From Takakia lepidozioides (Eukaryota > Streptophyta > Takakiopsida > Takakiales > Takakiaceae), in NCBI GenBank assembly GCA_030704615.1, contig CM060733.1, positions 51,026,001 through 51,090,000 of the forward strand: 64,000 bases of DNA, written 5' to 3'. This document shows positions 48,840 to 59,689 of this stretch, one piece after another. Within the stretch, counting starts at the first letter, position 1; each line of letters opens with the position of its first letter. The translations under genes and the position numbers were made by a program. Under the pieces are notes generated by a model. The model was not told where the DNA came from and did no database searches. It worked only from the letters and a program-made list of their open reading frames with translations.

Positions 48840-49527
48840 CGGCCTGCGGAGAGAGAAGAGTGAAGGGAGAGAGTGAGAGAGAGAGATGGAGGCGGGGATG
48901 GAATCGCCTGCGGGCCTCTTGTCTGGAGTACTCGGTGAACAATCCGAGGATGGAGGCAGGATTGCCAAGTAATGACATGGGTTGAGAGCGGGACAGGGAT
49001 ACAAGGTGGGATGGGGAGGGAAGGAGGTCGGGAAGCCTTGAGCATAAATCAGTGGACAGCTACCGTGAGGTTCTCATTTACTTCAAGGCAGCAGCATCTG
49101 GGGATCCAGATGTGTGGTGGCACTGCGGTGAAGAATATCTGGGGAGGTTGAGGGAACGGGCCCGGATTCTCTTGGCATTGGGGCAGAAGAGGAGGCTGTG
49201 TGCCCGAATGTCCACTGCAAAAACTTTGGAAGCGAGGGAAATCTCTACCTTCATCTATGTACTCGAAGGCATACTGTGCGCAACTGGAAAGGGACATATG
49301 TTTGAAGATTTCTCGGGAGCAGATGTTTTTTCGATATGCCTGACCAATTGGCTGTGGACAGAATCCGACCTTTCCATTTTCTAGACACAGTGACAAAGTA
49401 CGAGGTTTGCAAGATCCGATTGCCAGATTCTCTGTAGAACGGCCATACCATCCTTGGCGCAAGCTTTAGGGGTCATAGAGAAGAGAGGAGGAAAAGAGAG
49501 GTATCCGTGTAGGTCCAAGCTCTCAAG
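48840..49527 (+). other. Probable leader region of the AP2/ERF gene with upstream ORFs
   Basis: A GA-rich tract (48849-48900, GAGAGAGAAGAGTGAAGGGA...) typical of plant 5' leaders precedes the AP2 start. An upstream frame of 110 codons (49052-49384, MDSYREVLIYFKAAASGD...) lies in it without known domains. If transcription starts near 48850, these would be upstream ORFs; that is inference. Confidence 0.35.
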
Positions 49528-51394
49528 ATGCCCGAACCCAGGGAGCGCTTCCCCTCGGGTTGGAGAAGTGTAGAGCTAGAACAAATTTTGAGTCAGGTCC
49601 CTCCCTCGGTGAAGTGTTCCAATTGTCCATGTCTCCGCACATCTTATCTGCCCGGTGTTTGCTGTCTCCTCAATGACAGATCCCGGGGGTGTGTGTCCAA
49701 GGCTAGCGAAGGGCAATCCAACGTCGGTCCTGTTTGGGATTATCCTAGTGTCCCTTTGCCAACGGGCACCAGCGTGGCCAGTGATGTCTGTAAGCTCTCG
49801 ACTACATGCTGTGACTCAGGCAGCACCAGCTATACCTCCAGGATAGCACCTCGGTGGCGTCCCAACAAGATTTCCAGGCCCGACCCTTCTTTGTATGTCA
49901 TCTTTTCATTTTTCTTTCATGCTCCTTCTTGATACATTGCATGTATGTATGTCAGATGGTGGACCTGTGTTTGAAGTCCTTATCAGATTCCCTTCACTCT
50001 TCAGCATTTTTTGTTATATGTTATGTTTGTGCAGCTTCCCCATTGCTCTTCCCCCTAAGTAAATCACATATGATTTGTACTTGCAGCATCACCCGGGCAG
50101 CCAGCTCTGTTGTCGAATCTCTTGAGGAAGATAGAGATATCAACCCTCCTTATCGTGACGATCTCCATGGTTGGCCAGCATCCCACATAGTTGAGGAAGA
50201 GCTGCAACAAGCGACCTTGCTGAAGTCTCTTCTGGGCTCTGGAGGTAAGAAACCTGAGAGCACTGACGTGAATGGAGAGGGGAGTGAATCTCAACGTGGA
50301 TTCTTCCGAGGAGTCCGACAACGTCCAGGAGTGAGGGGATTTCTTGTGGAGATTCGGCCTCCAAAGTGGAAGCGGACAATTTGGCTGGGAACCTACCCGA
50401 CACTTTTGGAAGCTGCCCACGCCTACGATGCCGGAATCTTCTACACTGGGAAGAGAACCCCTTTCAATTTTGCTGAGTCTAAAGGCTCTTTCCCTCCCCT
50501 TCCTCCTCATCTGTCTCTCAATGACTTCTCCCCTGACGTGATGAGGAAGATTAAACTATTCGTGAAGCAACAGGCTCTAGAGGCTGCCAACAGGGCTAAA
50601 GTAAGGACACATAATGAAATTGCAACCCCTGCAGTAACAGTGGAAGTTGATGGAGACATCTCTGAGGATTTGCAACCGATTTTGACAGCCCCCCACATGG
50701 AGGGAAATTGGAGTGCTTCATCAAATGTTAAGGATGATTTATGTTTTGAAGGCTGGAACTTTGAATTGAGTACGCCGCCATGCATGCACCTGAACCCAAT
50801 TCCAGATGATCGCCCCTCGTCTTATGATTCGCATGAAGGGAAGCTCCACGGAACGTCTGCAGCTACTGAGCAGGAACACCTCATTGCCTCAAGGGAGAAT
50901 TTGCATATGTGGAATGCATGGCTGGATGGTGAAGGAGGGGAGGACAGCGCCCATGCCACTGATGATGAACTTAAGGTCAGCAATACTCTCTAGCTAGTTG
51001 ACTTTGATTGGTATTTGTCTGCTGAGGAAATGCTTAAATTATCATTCGATATCTGCTGTGCTTCATGGATATCATCATCATAACTCCTTTGGTCTGGTGA
51101 TTGTAGGACCGTACGCTTAACCCTAAGCTGTTTTCATGCTGGGAAGATGAATACCGTGACCGAGCCTCTTTATATGCGGAGATCACATCACTTGTAAAGA
51201 TGCGTTCTACTTCGATTCGTCCCAAAATTGGAAATGTGGGTGTTGCAAGTTTTTCAATGGCACCAAGGGATGCAACACCTTTGGAATTTTGCATGATGGG
51301 GGCTTGCTTGGACAAGCACTCCATCCAGGAGGATGACCTTTCCAGTGATGAAGACACTCTTGATCTCCTGCTGTGGCCGCACGTGGTTGGATGA
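49528..51394 (+). CDS. AP2/ERF-domain transcription factor, three exons, about 513 aa
   Basis: Exons 49528-49892, 50087-50975 and 51107-51394 join in phase (donors GTATGT and GTCAGC, acceptors TTGCAG and TTGTAG). An in-frame TAG lies six codons before ATG 49528. One AP2 domain sits at about residues 195-252: FFRGVRQRPGVRGFLVEIRP, TIWLGTYPTLLEAAHAYDAG, IFYTGKRTPFNF. The WLG motif and AYD helix support DNA binding. The usual RPWGK is replaced by RPGVR, removing one DNA-contacting Trp, and the segment after AYD is IFYTGK instead of the common ERF/DREB sequence. The rest is acidic and low in known motifs, with ENLHMWNAWLDGEGGED late in exon 2 and an acidic C-terminal stretch EDDLSSDEDTLDLLLW that could activate transcription. 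Expected in the nucleus; targets unknown. Confidence 0.88.
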
Positions 51395-51739
51395 GGGAGA
51401 CGAGATAACTTGCTGTGGCAGCATATGATTGGATGGAGAGAAATAATTCCTGTGGCTGTATAAGATCAGATGAGAGAAGGTATAACTTGATGTCTGTTTC
51501 ACTTGAATTAGGGAATGTCTCTCCCTCTCCTGGACCTTGTGTTTGATTTTGAGCATAAGCAGGTCATGTCCGTGATACCTTAAATCTTAATTTAGTGAAG
51601 ACTCTTCTATAGATAAAATGGAATTGTGAAGTGTCTGCTGGTAGGCAATCATCTATTGGATTCAGGTCAGGGATTTTCTCTCCATGAAAGTTTGATTTGT
51701 ACATGTATGCACCTCCTGACTGTTTTGTTTTTTTCATCA

Positions 51740-52060
51740 TGTTTGTTTCCAGTTTGTAACATGGGTGAGGACCTTAAGGATGATTTGAAGGGCCTACCTA
51801 CCCTCGGCACTAGACTGAAATTGAAACTCAGTGCAGGGAGTCCTGTGAAGTTTGAACAATAAACAGATGCAGAGAGGAATGGGAGATTTTCAATGCCCAA
51901 TGTGCTGGTGGCCTAAAGACAAAATCCATTTTCTGAAACTGGGGTATTCTCATCAGAGGGAAACCCCTTCAGGACCATCAAGAGCATGGTTCCTGCACCT
52001 ACTTCCAAAATCTAGAGCTGAGCCTTAAGCCCTGGCGTCTAGCTGCTGGTCAGCTCACAC
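51740..52060 (+). mobile_element. LINE ORF2 zinc-knuckle remnant
   Basis: The plus strand reads GTRLKLKLSAGSP, then in a shifted frame NKQMQRGMGDFQCPMCW, KDKIHFL and GYSHQR. This parallels [20 protein letters not shown] and the following CPLC motif of the minus-strand LINE at 11.3-11.8 kb. One key Cys-His pair is degraded and the frame is broken. Confidence 0.7.
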
Positions 52061-52139
52061 TCAGCAGATTGATGCTTGTGTGAAGGGCTTTCTAGAGGAA
52101 ATCTGGAAAGCCGGAACTAATTGTTTATGTCAAGGTAGG

Positions 52140-52440
52140 TCCCTTTACTGGAGTGAGCCCCTCACAAAGGTAGTGTCTGTTCCCTCTTAGTCGACCCAAA
52201 CTGGGTGCCGGGTCTGTTGCCACTCTCTCTCCCTCCTTCCCTCTTTCTCTCTCTCACTATGAGGATCAGAAATGCTTGGCAGCCTACCTGCACGAGACAT
52301 TCACCCTTAGACAATCACTCAAACAATAGTTCTTCTGGTTTCCTGTTTTCTCTCATGTTTTTCTTTCCATTTTGTCCCATAAGCTCTATGAGCTTTCCGC
52401 GGACGTTATAAAGCACCATTTCATTTCATTTCTCCCTCTC
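52140..52440. mobile_element. Retroelement end fragments with (CATTT) tail
   Basis: It contains GAGCCCCTCACAAAGGTAGT (shared with 19040-19060 and, less closely, 52460). It also has GGATCAGAAATGCTTGGCAG (shared with 7920 and 11810), then GAGCTTTCCGCGGACGTTAT plus AAAGCACCATTTCATTTC at 52389-52430. This is the cleanest copy of the tail motif outside the RAD50/CFAP299 introns. Confidence 0.6.
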
Positions 52441-52548
52441 TTTATACTACCGGTGTCAGCCCCTGACAAAGGTAGTTTCTGTCCCTTCATGTTCCCCTCA
52501 AACTGAGCACGGGGTCAATGGCCACAAGGCTACGGCAAACGTCGTCTT

Positions 52549-52764
52549 ATGAGTACATTCATTCTCTATGCTGATGATGTTGCTCTCTTGGCACAATCTC
52601 CTGTCTTCCTACAACGCCACCTTCACATCCTCGAAGACTTCTCAAAAGACAATGGGTTGCAGGTCAATTTTAGCAAAACTAATATCATGGTTTTCAATGG
52701 CCATGTGGACCGAAGATTCCTCTTCAACCATGAAACTGAGGTTGTCCACTCAACCAAATTCTAG
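52549..52764 (+). mobile_element. LINE reverse transcriptase fragment (YADD box)
   Basis: The frame reads FILYADDVALLAQSPVFLQ and GLQVNFSKTNIMVFNG. These are the catalytic YADD motif and following segment of a non-LTR reverse transcriptase. It stops at 52764 and has no neighbouring RT motifs, so it is a 70-codon relic fused to the MATRLRQ-type repeat just upstream. Confidence 0.85.
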
Positions 52765-52956
52765 TTCGCCTCAACTGCTTTGGACAGATTGACAAAGGGC
52801 AAGGCTGCCTCCATCCACCTTCAGGCCAAATGCAAACAGATACGTCGGCGCCACCCCCCAACCAAAAAGTGGCTCTTTGACACACAATTGTCACCCGGCC
52901 ACCACCCCATGAACCCCACATCCAGCACCGGAGTTTTACTATAACCATGTTGATAC

Positions 52957-53217
52957 CTACTGTTGAGAAAAGGGATAGACTTGGTTGGAGACATGTTTCT
53001 TTATTAAGGTCATTGCCAGTGCTGGGGCCCGTAGCACTGAATCAGTCCCAGTACACCAAAGCCTTTCCAAGAGCCATTGACTAAGAATGTACTCATAAGA
53101 CGTTGTTTGCCGTAGCCTTGTGGCCATTGACCCGCCATTGACTAAGAGACACATGGGGAGAATAGGAATCCCAAGCACCGTGTTTGGAACTCTCTGGTTA
53201 AAAAAAAGGAAGAACAA
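52957..53217 (-). mobile_element. Fragment with second MATRLRQ frame
   Basis: The minus-strand frame reads MATRLRQTTSYEYILSQWLL and APALAMTLIKKHVSNQVYPF. The first 14 residues correspond to those in the DUF1499 intron (MATRLRQMSSHEYI) and upstream of the YADD fragment. It is a repeat family member of unknown element type. Confidence 0.5.
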
Positions 53218-53219
53218 AA

Positions 53220-54790
53220 TACATTCTAGTATCGAATGACAGAATTATCACATACAGAAACTAAAAAGGAAACAACCTTTACAGCCGAAGGGGTATATTT
53301 CTGGAACATTTCGGAGAAGATGATCGTCCACACCAACCGTTGGGAACAGGAAAACATCTCAACAGTCAAATGCCTATTCCGGAGATACTCGCATTCTTGC
53401 CCCTTCATCTATCTTCTCTCCAAATCCTCCAGGCAGCTAAGATGTCTAACAATGAAGAAGAGAGATATCTCTCTACTGCCGTTCAAAATTGTGCTCGACT
53501 GGAGCAAAGCCTCACACACAATCTCGACCTTTTCCCCAATCTGTTTGTGTGCCCTTCTGCCCGCGTCTTCATCTAATCCCTGTTTATGTCTCCTTCTGGC
53601 TGCTCCTGTATATGCAAAGAGTTTGTTTAACTTATCTACCAGGATGCCAGATGTGACAAAGATTACTTAATCCAATCAAGATCTTATACATATGAAGAGA
53701 GCAAGGTTTTCATGGCCACATGTTTGAGAGACATGGGGGGTTCTCCACTGTGAACAGAGGACCAGATTGCAAGCCTGTTGGGTGCAGCTGAATCAATCAT
53801 GGCTGTTGAAGAAAATTAATGCAATAAACTGCTGCTTGATGGCTGCAGTTGCCAAATACTAATTCATAGTTCTCATCAATTTTCCTGAGAGAAGATTGAT
53901 GAGGGGTTTGACATGTGTCTTCGCTCAAAAAGTAGTGATGGAGTGCTACACCTAAGGATTCAGATACTAACTTTCGCATACCACATCCAGGCTACACAGA
54001 CCCCTGGTTTTGTCTCTTAGCATTCATGGGTAGACATTAGACAGTTGCAAGTTACAGTTTCTTTCCCAGCATTCCAGGACATGTGAGGTTGAGACGTGAG
54101 ACAGTTTGGTTCGACAACAAGGGCAGAATACACCACTTTGCCCTTGATTGTGCATCTGTTGTGAAGCATGAAGCCCCTTTTCCGAGTTTCTTTCTTTATC
54201 TCTTTCTTTCTCTTAGTGGTCATTGGTTTGTTGTACAAGTTACAAGCTGTTAAAATTTATGTGCAATCACGGACCATCTAAAGTGGTCAAACCTCTACAA
54301 ATGGACAAAAAAACTTTAGGCCCGAGGGAGGCCAAATGTATTGGTAACAGGAAAAAATAACCTCACATGACAGGCCATGAGAAATGTTTGATGCGATAAA
54401 TATCGGTAATACTTTGGCTTTTCTTAATACTTGTAGTTATCAAATTTACAATTGTGAAAAGTAGTGCTAGTAGCGCACTCAATTCAGACACTTGTAAGCT
54501 GCAGCAAAGGTGAAAATGGGCATGCTTTGTGACGTTGAGGTCCTCTTGGGATTGCAATCGGTTATGCCTTTGTTGTAGTCAGTGAATGCTCTTATCAAGT
54601 TTTCTCAATCTAGGGATGTCTTTGTGTGTGACTACATTGTTGCAGTCAAGATCTATCAAGGTGATTTATGCAGGTTGTATTGTGACTCAACCACGGCATT
54701 AATCCAAGCATTTGATTTTCCTAATTTACTGGTGTGGTTGGCAATACAAGCTGCCGATTGGGTGTGTGACCTGGACATAGGTGAAGAGAG
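53220..54790. other. Intergenic, no supported gene
   Basis: The plus-strand frames at 53236-53670 have no recognisable domain and poor composition. I see nothing else apart from simple sequence. Confidence 0.4.
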
Positions 54791-54792
54791 CC

Positions 54793-54992
54793 TTTCTTTC
54801 AAACGACAACCAAGTTGTAGCCCAGTGATAATGGGCACATAGTACCTCGGAAGTGGTTGTGGGTTCAAACCACCCTTGGTGTCACAAAGTGTCCACCTTC
54901 CTAGCGGAAGGCAGTAATCATTTGGGGTGAAAAGACACCATAATTTACGTTGCCTTCGGGAGGCGTCAAATACCATACCATTTCTTTCAAAC
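54793..54992 (+). mobile_element. tRNA-derived SINE, family 2, with perfect 12-bp target-site duplication
   Basis: The body 54805-54980 has A-box TAGCCCAGTGATAATGGG (54818-54835) and B-box GGTTCAAACC (54862-54871). It ends in ATACCATACC. TTTCTTTCAAAC flanks it on both sides (54793-54804 and 54981-54992), a perfect duplication. This marks a complete, fairly recent retroposition. Removing it restores the reading of the surrounding sequence. Confidence 0.9.
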
Positions 54993-55039
54993 TCATGGGT
55001 TCTACTAACATGGCAATATTATTGAACTCTTACAAATAT

Positions 55040-55210
55040 GAGAGTAAAACCACAAAATCATTGTCCTCACAATGTTACGATTCTACATTGAGTCAGTAAC
55101 AAAATGAGCAACTACAGAAATAAACCGCGCTGCCAGATTAAAATAGTTCGAAAGGCGGAAACCTCGCCGCCAGATTCAACTTGTTCGAAAGGCGGGAAGA
55201 ACTAGAACAC
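55040..55210 (+). repeat. Direct-repeat partner of 58060-58142, with a 37-bp tandem repeat
   Basis: CTCACAATGTTACGATTCTA then CATTGAGTCAGTAACAAAAT matches 58078 onwards closely, in the same orientation. Just after it, GCCAGATT...GTTCGAAAGGCGG occurs twice, 37 bp apart (55132 and 55169). The 55.0 and 58.1 kb copies bracket the copia pieces and may be parts of one element family. Confidence 0.65.
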
Positions 55211-55415
55211 ATGGCAATTGTCAATCCACCTAGCCTTAATTCACAGTTCAAGCAAAAGACAAATAATTATCTAGAAGAACAAAACTAGTTGACAGTGTGT
55301 TCAAGTGGATGTAAAAACAACGATCCAATAAGTCTCCCACTCAGACAGTAGAACACATAGGATCAGCAATGAAATTTGAAACAAACTCCCATTGTTTGGT
55401 GCCATTCAATCCAAA

Positions 55416-57392
55416 CTAATACATGCTTCCATTGTTTTTGGTGTCAATTGCTTCCACTGCTATCTTCGTCAATTTCACCACATTCTGCTGCAGATGGTGG
55501 AGATGTGACTCCCATCCGCCGCCGAAACTTGCAAAATACTTTCTTGCAATGGCCTTTGTCATCACGTTTTCAATTTGGTCATTGGTGTGCACATATGAGA
55601 TATAAGTGATATCTTGCATCCGATACTTTTCTCTAATGAAATGGTATTTGACATCCACATGTTTTGTCCGTCTCCCCAAATCAGGGTTCTTCACAAAACG
55701 CCCGCGGTTATGGGGCCGCTTCTCAAGCTTACCTGAGCTTGGCCAAGCTCACAGGCTCACGTGAGCTCATGAGCAGGCTCACGAATTAGTATTCCTCCTT
55801 ACTGGGTTGGATTCCTCTATATGAAATCTCCTTATGATTGAGCCAATGTATCTCTTTTGTGCCAGAAAAAATTGTTCTCCTTGCTCGATCACGTGTGACC
55901 TCCAATCCCACATAATAACCCATGTCTCCCTTCACGATTTGGAAGAATTGGTTGAGGTAATCAACGATGTCATCCAATTTTTGCCCATTAGTGGAGCATG
56001 AGATTCCATCATCAACAAAAATTCCCACAATACTTTTGGTCGCATTCTCATTGCTTCTTGCAAAATAGACGCATGGGTCCGCATTGCTTGAAACCAAATT
56101 GTATTGCACCAAAAAACTATCAAATTTCTTATTCCATTGTCTAGCTGCCTGCTTCAAGCCGTATAAACATTTCTTCAGTGAGCAGACTAGTGATTCCCTT
56201 CCTTGATGAGTAAAACCATACGGCTGGTCCATGAAAGTCTCTTCTAGCAAATCCCCATTTAGGAACGTTGTTTGCACATCAAATTGTGAAAGCCCCATGT
56301 CATCATGTGCTGCTACCAATTCGAAAATGACGCCGATAGAATTATGTTTGATGACTGTGGAATAGGTCTCATCATAGTCTAATCCTGCCTATTGCGAGTA
56401 TCTCTTTGCGACCAAACGAGCCTTGCCTCTTTCCACCGAACCATATACTTCACTTTGTATAATACACATTCCACGGTTTTTCGCCTCTTTGGCAAATTCT
56501 GCAACTCCCACGTAGACTTGTATAAAATAAGAGAATCATATTCTTTTTTCAAATTACACTGATGGATGAATCTCTTTATACTTATATCCATCTTCCCTCT
56601 ACCCAAAGATATTGGCTGTTGCTATCATCACAACTGACCATGTCTTCTTGGCCATAGGTCTCAAGTTCTCGAACAGTTCAAGTCGATCAGTCATGTGCTC
56701 GAAGCTCCAGCATCAGCGTACCATGTATTTTTATCGTTACTCTCCACAAAAAATGCATGTGACTGTATTGCAAAACTTTCAAGGGATATGCTGGAAGCCA
56801 TCAATGCTTCATTCTCATGATCATGCTTAAAATCCATCGATTGCTCTGGTCGAGTTTCTTTGATTGTGAGCATTCACCCAAGCAATGTTCTTTGCTCTTA
56901 CAATCTTTGCTTGCAGTCACCATCTCATGTGGCGGCTTAGACTTACTTGCCTGTGGAGTACACTCGTTTGTCCAATGGCCTCTCACGTGACAATCTTTGC
57001 AATCAGTTTTCCTCCGCTCCAGTTTAACTTTTTTCTGGATGTGCTCCTCCATCTTGCTCATCATAAATTTTCTTCTTCCAGTCCTCAGGAGGTATAGTGT
57101 ATGCCATAATTAGGGCTACCACTCCTCCAAATTCTGCTTCAATTGTCTTTACAATTTTTGCTTCACTCTTCTCACTACCTTTCTCCTTCTTCTTATTAAG
57201 TTGTGTGCACTCATTTGTACAGTGCCTTAGCTCTCCACAATTATTGCAGGTGGTCTTCTTCAACAAGTTCTTGATGTAGTTGTTATCCTCTGACTTTTCC
57301 TTTCCATTTTTGTCATTTAATCTTATTGGTCCAGATCTAGTAAAGAAAGCCTTATCATTGTCACTCTCCACTATTCCTTGCAGTTTGTTCAT
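55416..57392 (-). mobile_element. Ty1/copia gag zinc knuckles to pol, degraded
   Basis: In minus-strand order: a CCHC knuckle CNNCGELRHCTNEC (57248-57207), a second, CKDCHVRGHWTNEC (about 57003-56960), and a reverse transcriptase stretch 56319-55786. The RT has FDVQTTFLNGDLLEETFMDQ, KKCLYGLKQAARQWNKKFD and IFVDDGIS (FVDD in place of the usual YVDD). Then the RNase H end 55694-55416: RRTKHVDVKYHFIREK, ENVMTKAI. Integrase is mostly missing between gag and RT. About 90 bp at 55690-55790 rich in GAGCTCA/TGAGCTC repeats interrupt RT and RNase H. It cannot transpose on its own. Confidence 0.85.
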
Positions 57393-57569
57393 GCTCTCCC
57401 ATATTTGTAATATAAGTTCAATAAGTTATGGGCCCACACTCGTGATTAAGAGAGTAGAAAGCACAAAGGAGATGGAGTAGGATAATCAAGATATAAAAAC
57501 GATGGAGTTCAAAGATTTGGTGTAGATTGTGAAATGAAATGGAGAAAACTTTACCCTCTAGAAGTTTCA

Positions 57570-58060
57570 GATGGAGATTGTCCTGACAGCAAAAGAGTTG
57601 CTAGAAGTCGTCACTGGAGGTGAGACCGAGGAGGCAACAACAGATAAAGTTGCATGGAACAAGAAGAAAAATACTACAAGGATGATACTAATTAGTACAG
57701 CTTTGACATGGATCATTTACAAATGATGGTGCAATGTAAGACTGCAAAGGATATGTGGACGAAGCTAATCACTACACACGAGCAGCACTCTACAAAAAAC
57801 GTGTATATGTTGCAGCACCAATTCTATGAGTACAAGTATCAAAGAGGAGACAGTATTGCTACACACATTTCAAGAATAGAGCATATGGCATAGCAGCTTA
57901 GTGATCTTGGAGAAGAATTTTCTGATAAAGCGATCATAAATGAGAATGTATGCAGTCTACCGCCGAGCTACAGACATGTTATATGTGCATGGAGAAATGT
58001 ACCTTAAAATACCAAGACAATGAAGAACGTCACTATCAGGCTGATGGAGGAAGAAAAACC
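57570..58060 (+). mobile_element. Ty1/copia gag N-terminal part, opposite strand to the pol fragment
   Basis: The plus-strand frame from ATG 57708 reads MDHLQMMVQCKTAKDMWTKL, then HQFYEYKYQRGDSIATHISR, IEHMA, stop, then LSDLGEEFSDKAI and SLPPSYRHVICAWRNVPL. This is the canonical copia Gag core. It lies head to head with the minus-strand zinc-knuckle/pol piece starting at 57392. Confidence 0.8.
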
Positions 58061-58142
58061 AGACACAAAATCAATGTTCTCACAATGCCACGATTGTACA
58101 TTGAGTCAGTAACAGAATGAGCAATTATAGAAAGAAACCTCG

Positions 58143-59150
58143 CCGCTCAAGTCGTAGTACCACTGACTTTTACGGAGGATCTCGAGATGAAAAATTTTAA
58201 ATGTGGTCCACGGAAATACCTGTGGACTTTTTTGGAGGAGGAAAATGAGGACTTCCCGGATGAGACGATTTTCAAGAACAAAGAAAAAAATGCTGGGAAC
58301 AAGGCACGAGGAACAAGACATATGCTCGTACAAACATCCGTACTGAGATCAAGCTGAAGAAAGCAAATGGATTATGGAAAATTCAAAAGAGGATATGTCG
58401 CCAATGTACAATGAGGGCATGTTTACCGGGCCTTTACAACGTGCATTGGAGGAAGAATATGGAAATTTGAAAAATATCGTGTTCCAAATTTTTACTGGTA
58501 TTTAATTAGCTTGTCAACAAGGCATTGCAATGAAACTTAAAGTCTTGTTGCGAGCTCTTTGACAGTGCATGTCTTTTTGCAAGCGTAATGACAAATATGA
58601 TATTTGCATGTTGATATGGTGAGGTATTATCTTTGTTCATAGTCGTAGTGTTCTTGATGTTTGTTTTTTTATCGTGACTCTATGATTCTTTTCATTTCTT
58701 TCATTCTTTGTTTCGCTCTCTCTCACATATGCCTCATTGTATCTTTGTAGATACTACATTTGAACATCACCACTCGATGAAAGAGACAATGCCTCAAAAA
58801 GATCATTGACTACAGTATTTGGAAGAAGAAGAAGAGACTAGATATGAGATCTCTTAAGCAACTACCCCGATAAAATGGACAAGTAAACGGAACAAATGGG
58901 AAGGTGAAGCTTGAATTATCAATCTAACAAATTTGCCTATAAAGAGATAAGGGAAAAATCGGAGAAAAGAAAAGTCACCAAAGAGAAAAAAATAAAATAA
59001 AACTCTTCGACATTGAGAAGATAAAAAGAATGCAGCCCAAGAAGAAAACAAGAACAAATCACGTGAGCTACAAGAGAAAATCTTCAATGCAAACGAAATG
59101 AAAGGTTAGAAAGAGAAAAGATGACACAAGGGAACGGTAACAAAAGTTTT
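58143..59150. other. Degenerate sequence downstream of the gag fragment
   Basis: AT-rich, with short stop-filled frames and purine-rich stretches (58960-59120). No domain or RNA gene is seen. Confidence 0.4.
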
Positions 59151-59155
59151 AAGTA

Positions 59156-59347
59156 TAGGATAAGATAAGATAAAGTTTCTTTAACGTCCAGTGAATCTAC
59201 AGAGCCTACTGCTCAACACACTGGCCATCGAGGGCCCAATGGACGATCTGAAGGCACATGTAGAAGGATTGAACCCAGGATCACCTCGGTTATGCATATG
59301 CAAGGCACAAACACCCAACCACTGGGCTACCTGCTCAAGTGCCCAGG
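59156..59347 (-). mobile_element. tRNA-derived SINE, family 1, copy 3 (most complete)
   Basis: Minus orientation. The A-box complement is at 59319-59329 and the B-box complement (GGATTGAACC) at 59267-59276. The 3' end GTTAAAGAAACTTTATC is followed by TTATC repeats (59180-59156). Both boxes match the consensus, making it the best preserved family 1 copy. Confidence 0.85.
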
Positions 59348-59689
59348 ATAGAAAATGGAGTGAGACAAAATCTATGATACTACTTCCAACATTTGGGTTA
59401 TAGATAAGTCTTTCAAAAGACTTATAGATCACGTGTTAGCTTGTAGAGAGGGAGAGATAAACATTAACATATGGGAGGTAAGGGGAGACCATCTTATACA
59501 AGAGAGAAAGATAAAATGTTGAATCTACGCGTGGTTAAAGAATTTTTTTTTATCAATAATGGTGTTCTCATTGCGGTAGATGTACCTTTAACAATTTTTT
59601 TATTTTTTTGGATAAAAGAGGAGGAAGCCCTTTGGAGCTTTTTTTATTTTTATTTTTAATAAATTTAAAGAGATAATTATACTAAACCA

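Noticed and set aside
49049-49462. 137-codon minus-strand ORF
   Set aside because: It is antisense to the AP2 leader and its upstream ORF, has no domain and no splice context.
54818-54871. Possible tRNA gene from A- and B-box matches
   Set aside because: No cloverleaf with an anticodon arm can be read; the flanking duplication and tail show a SINE. The same holds for copies at 20.8, 28.4 and 59.2 kb.
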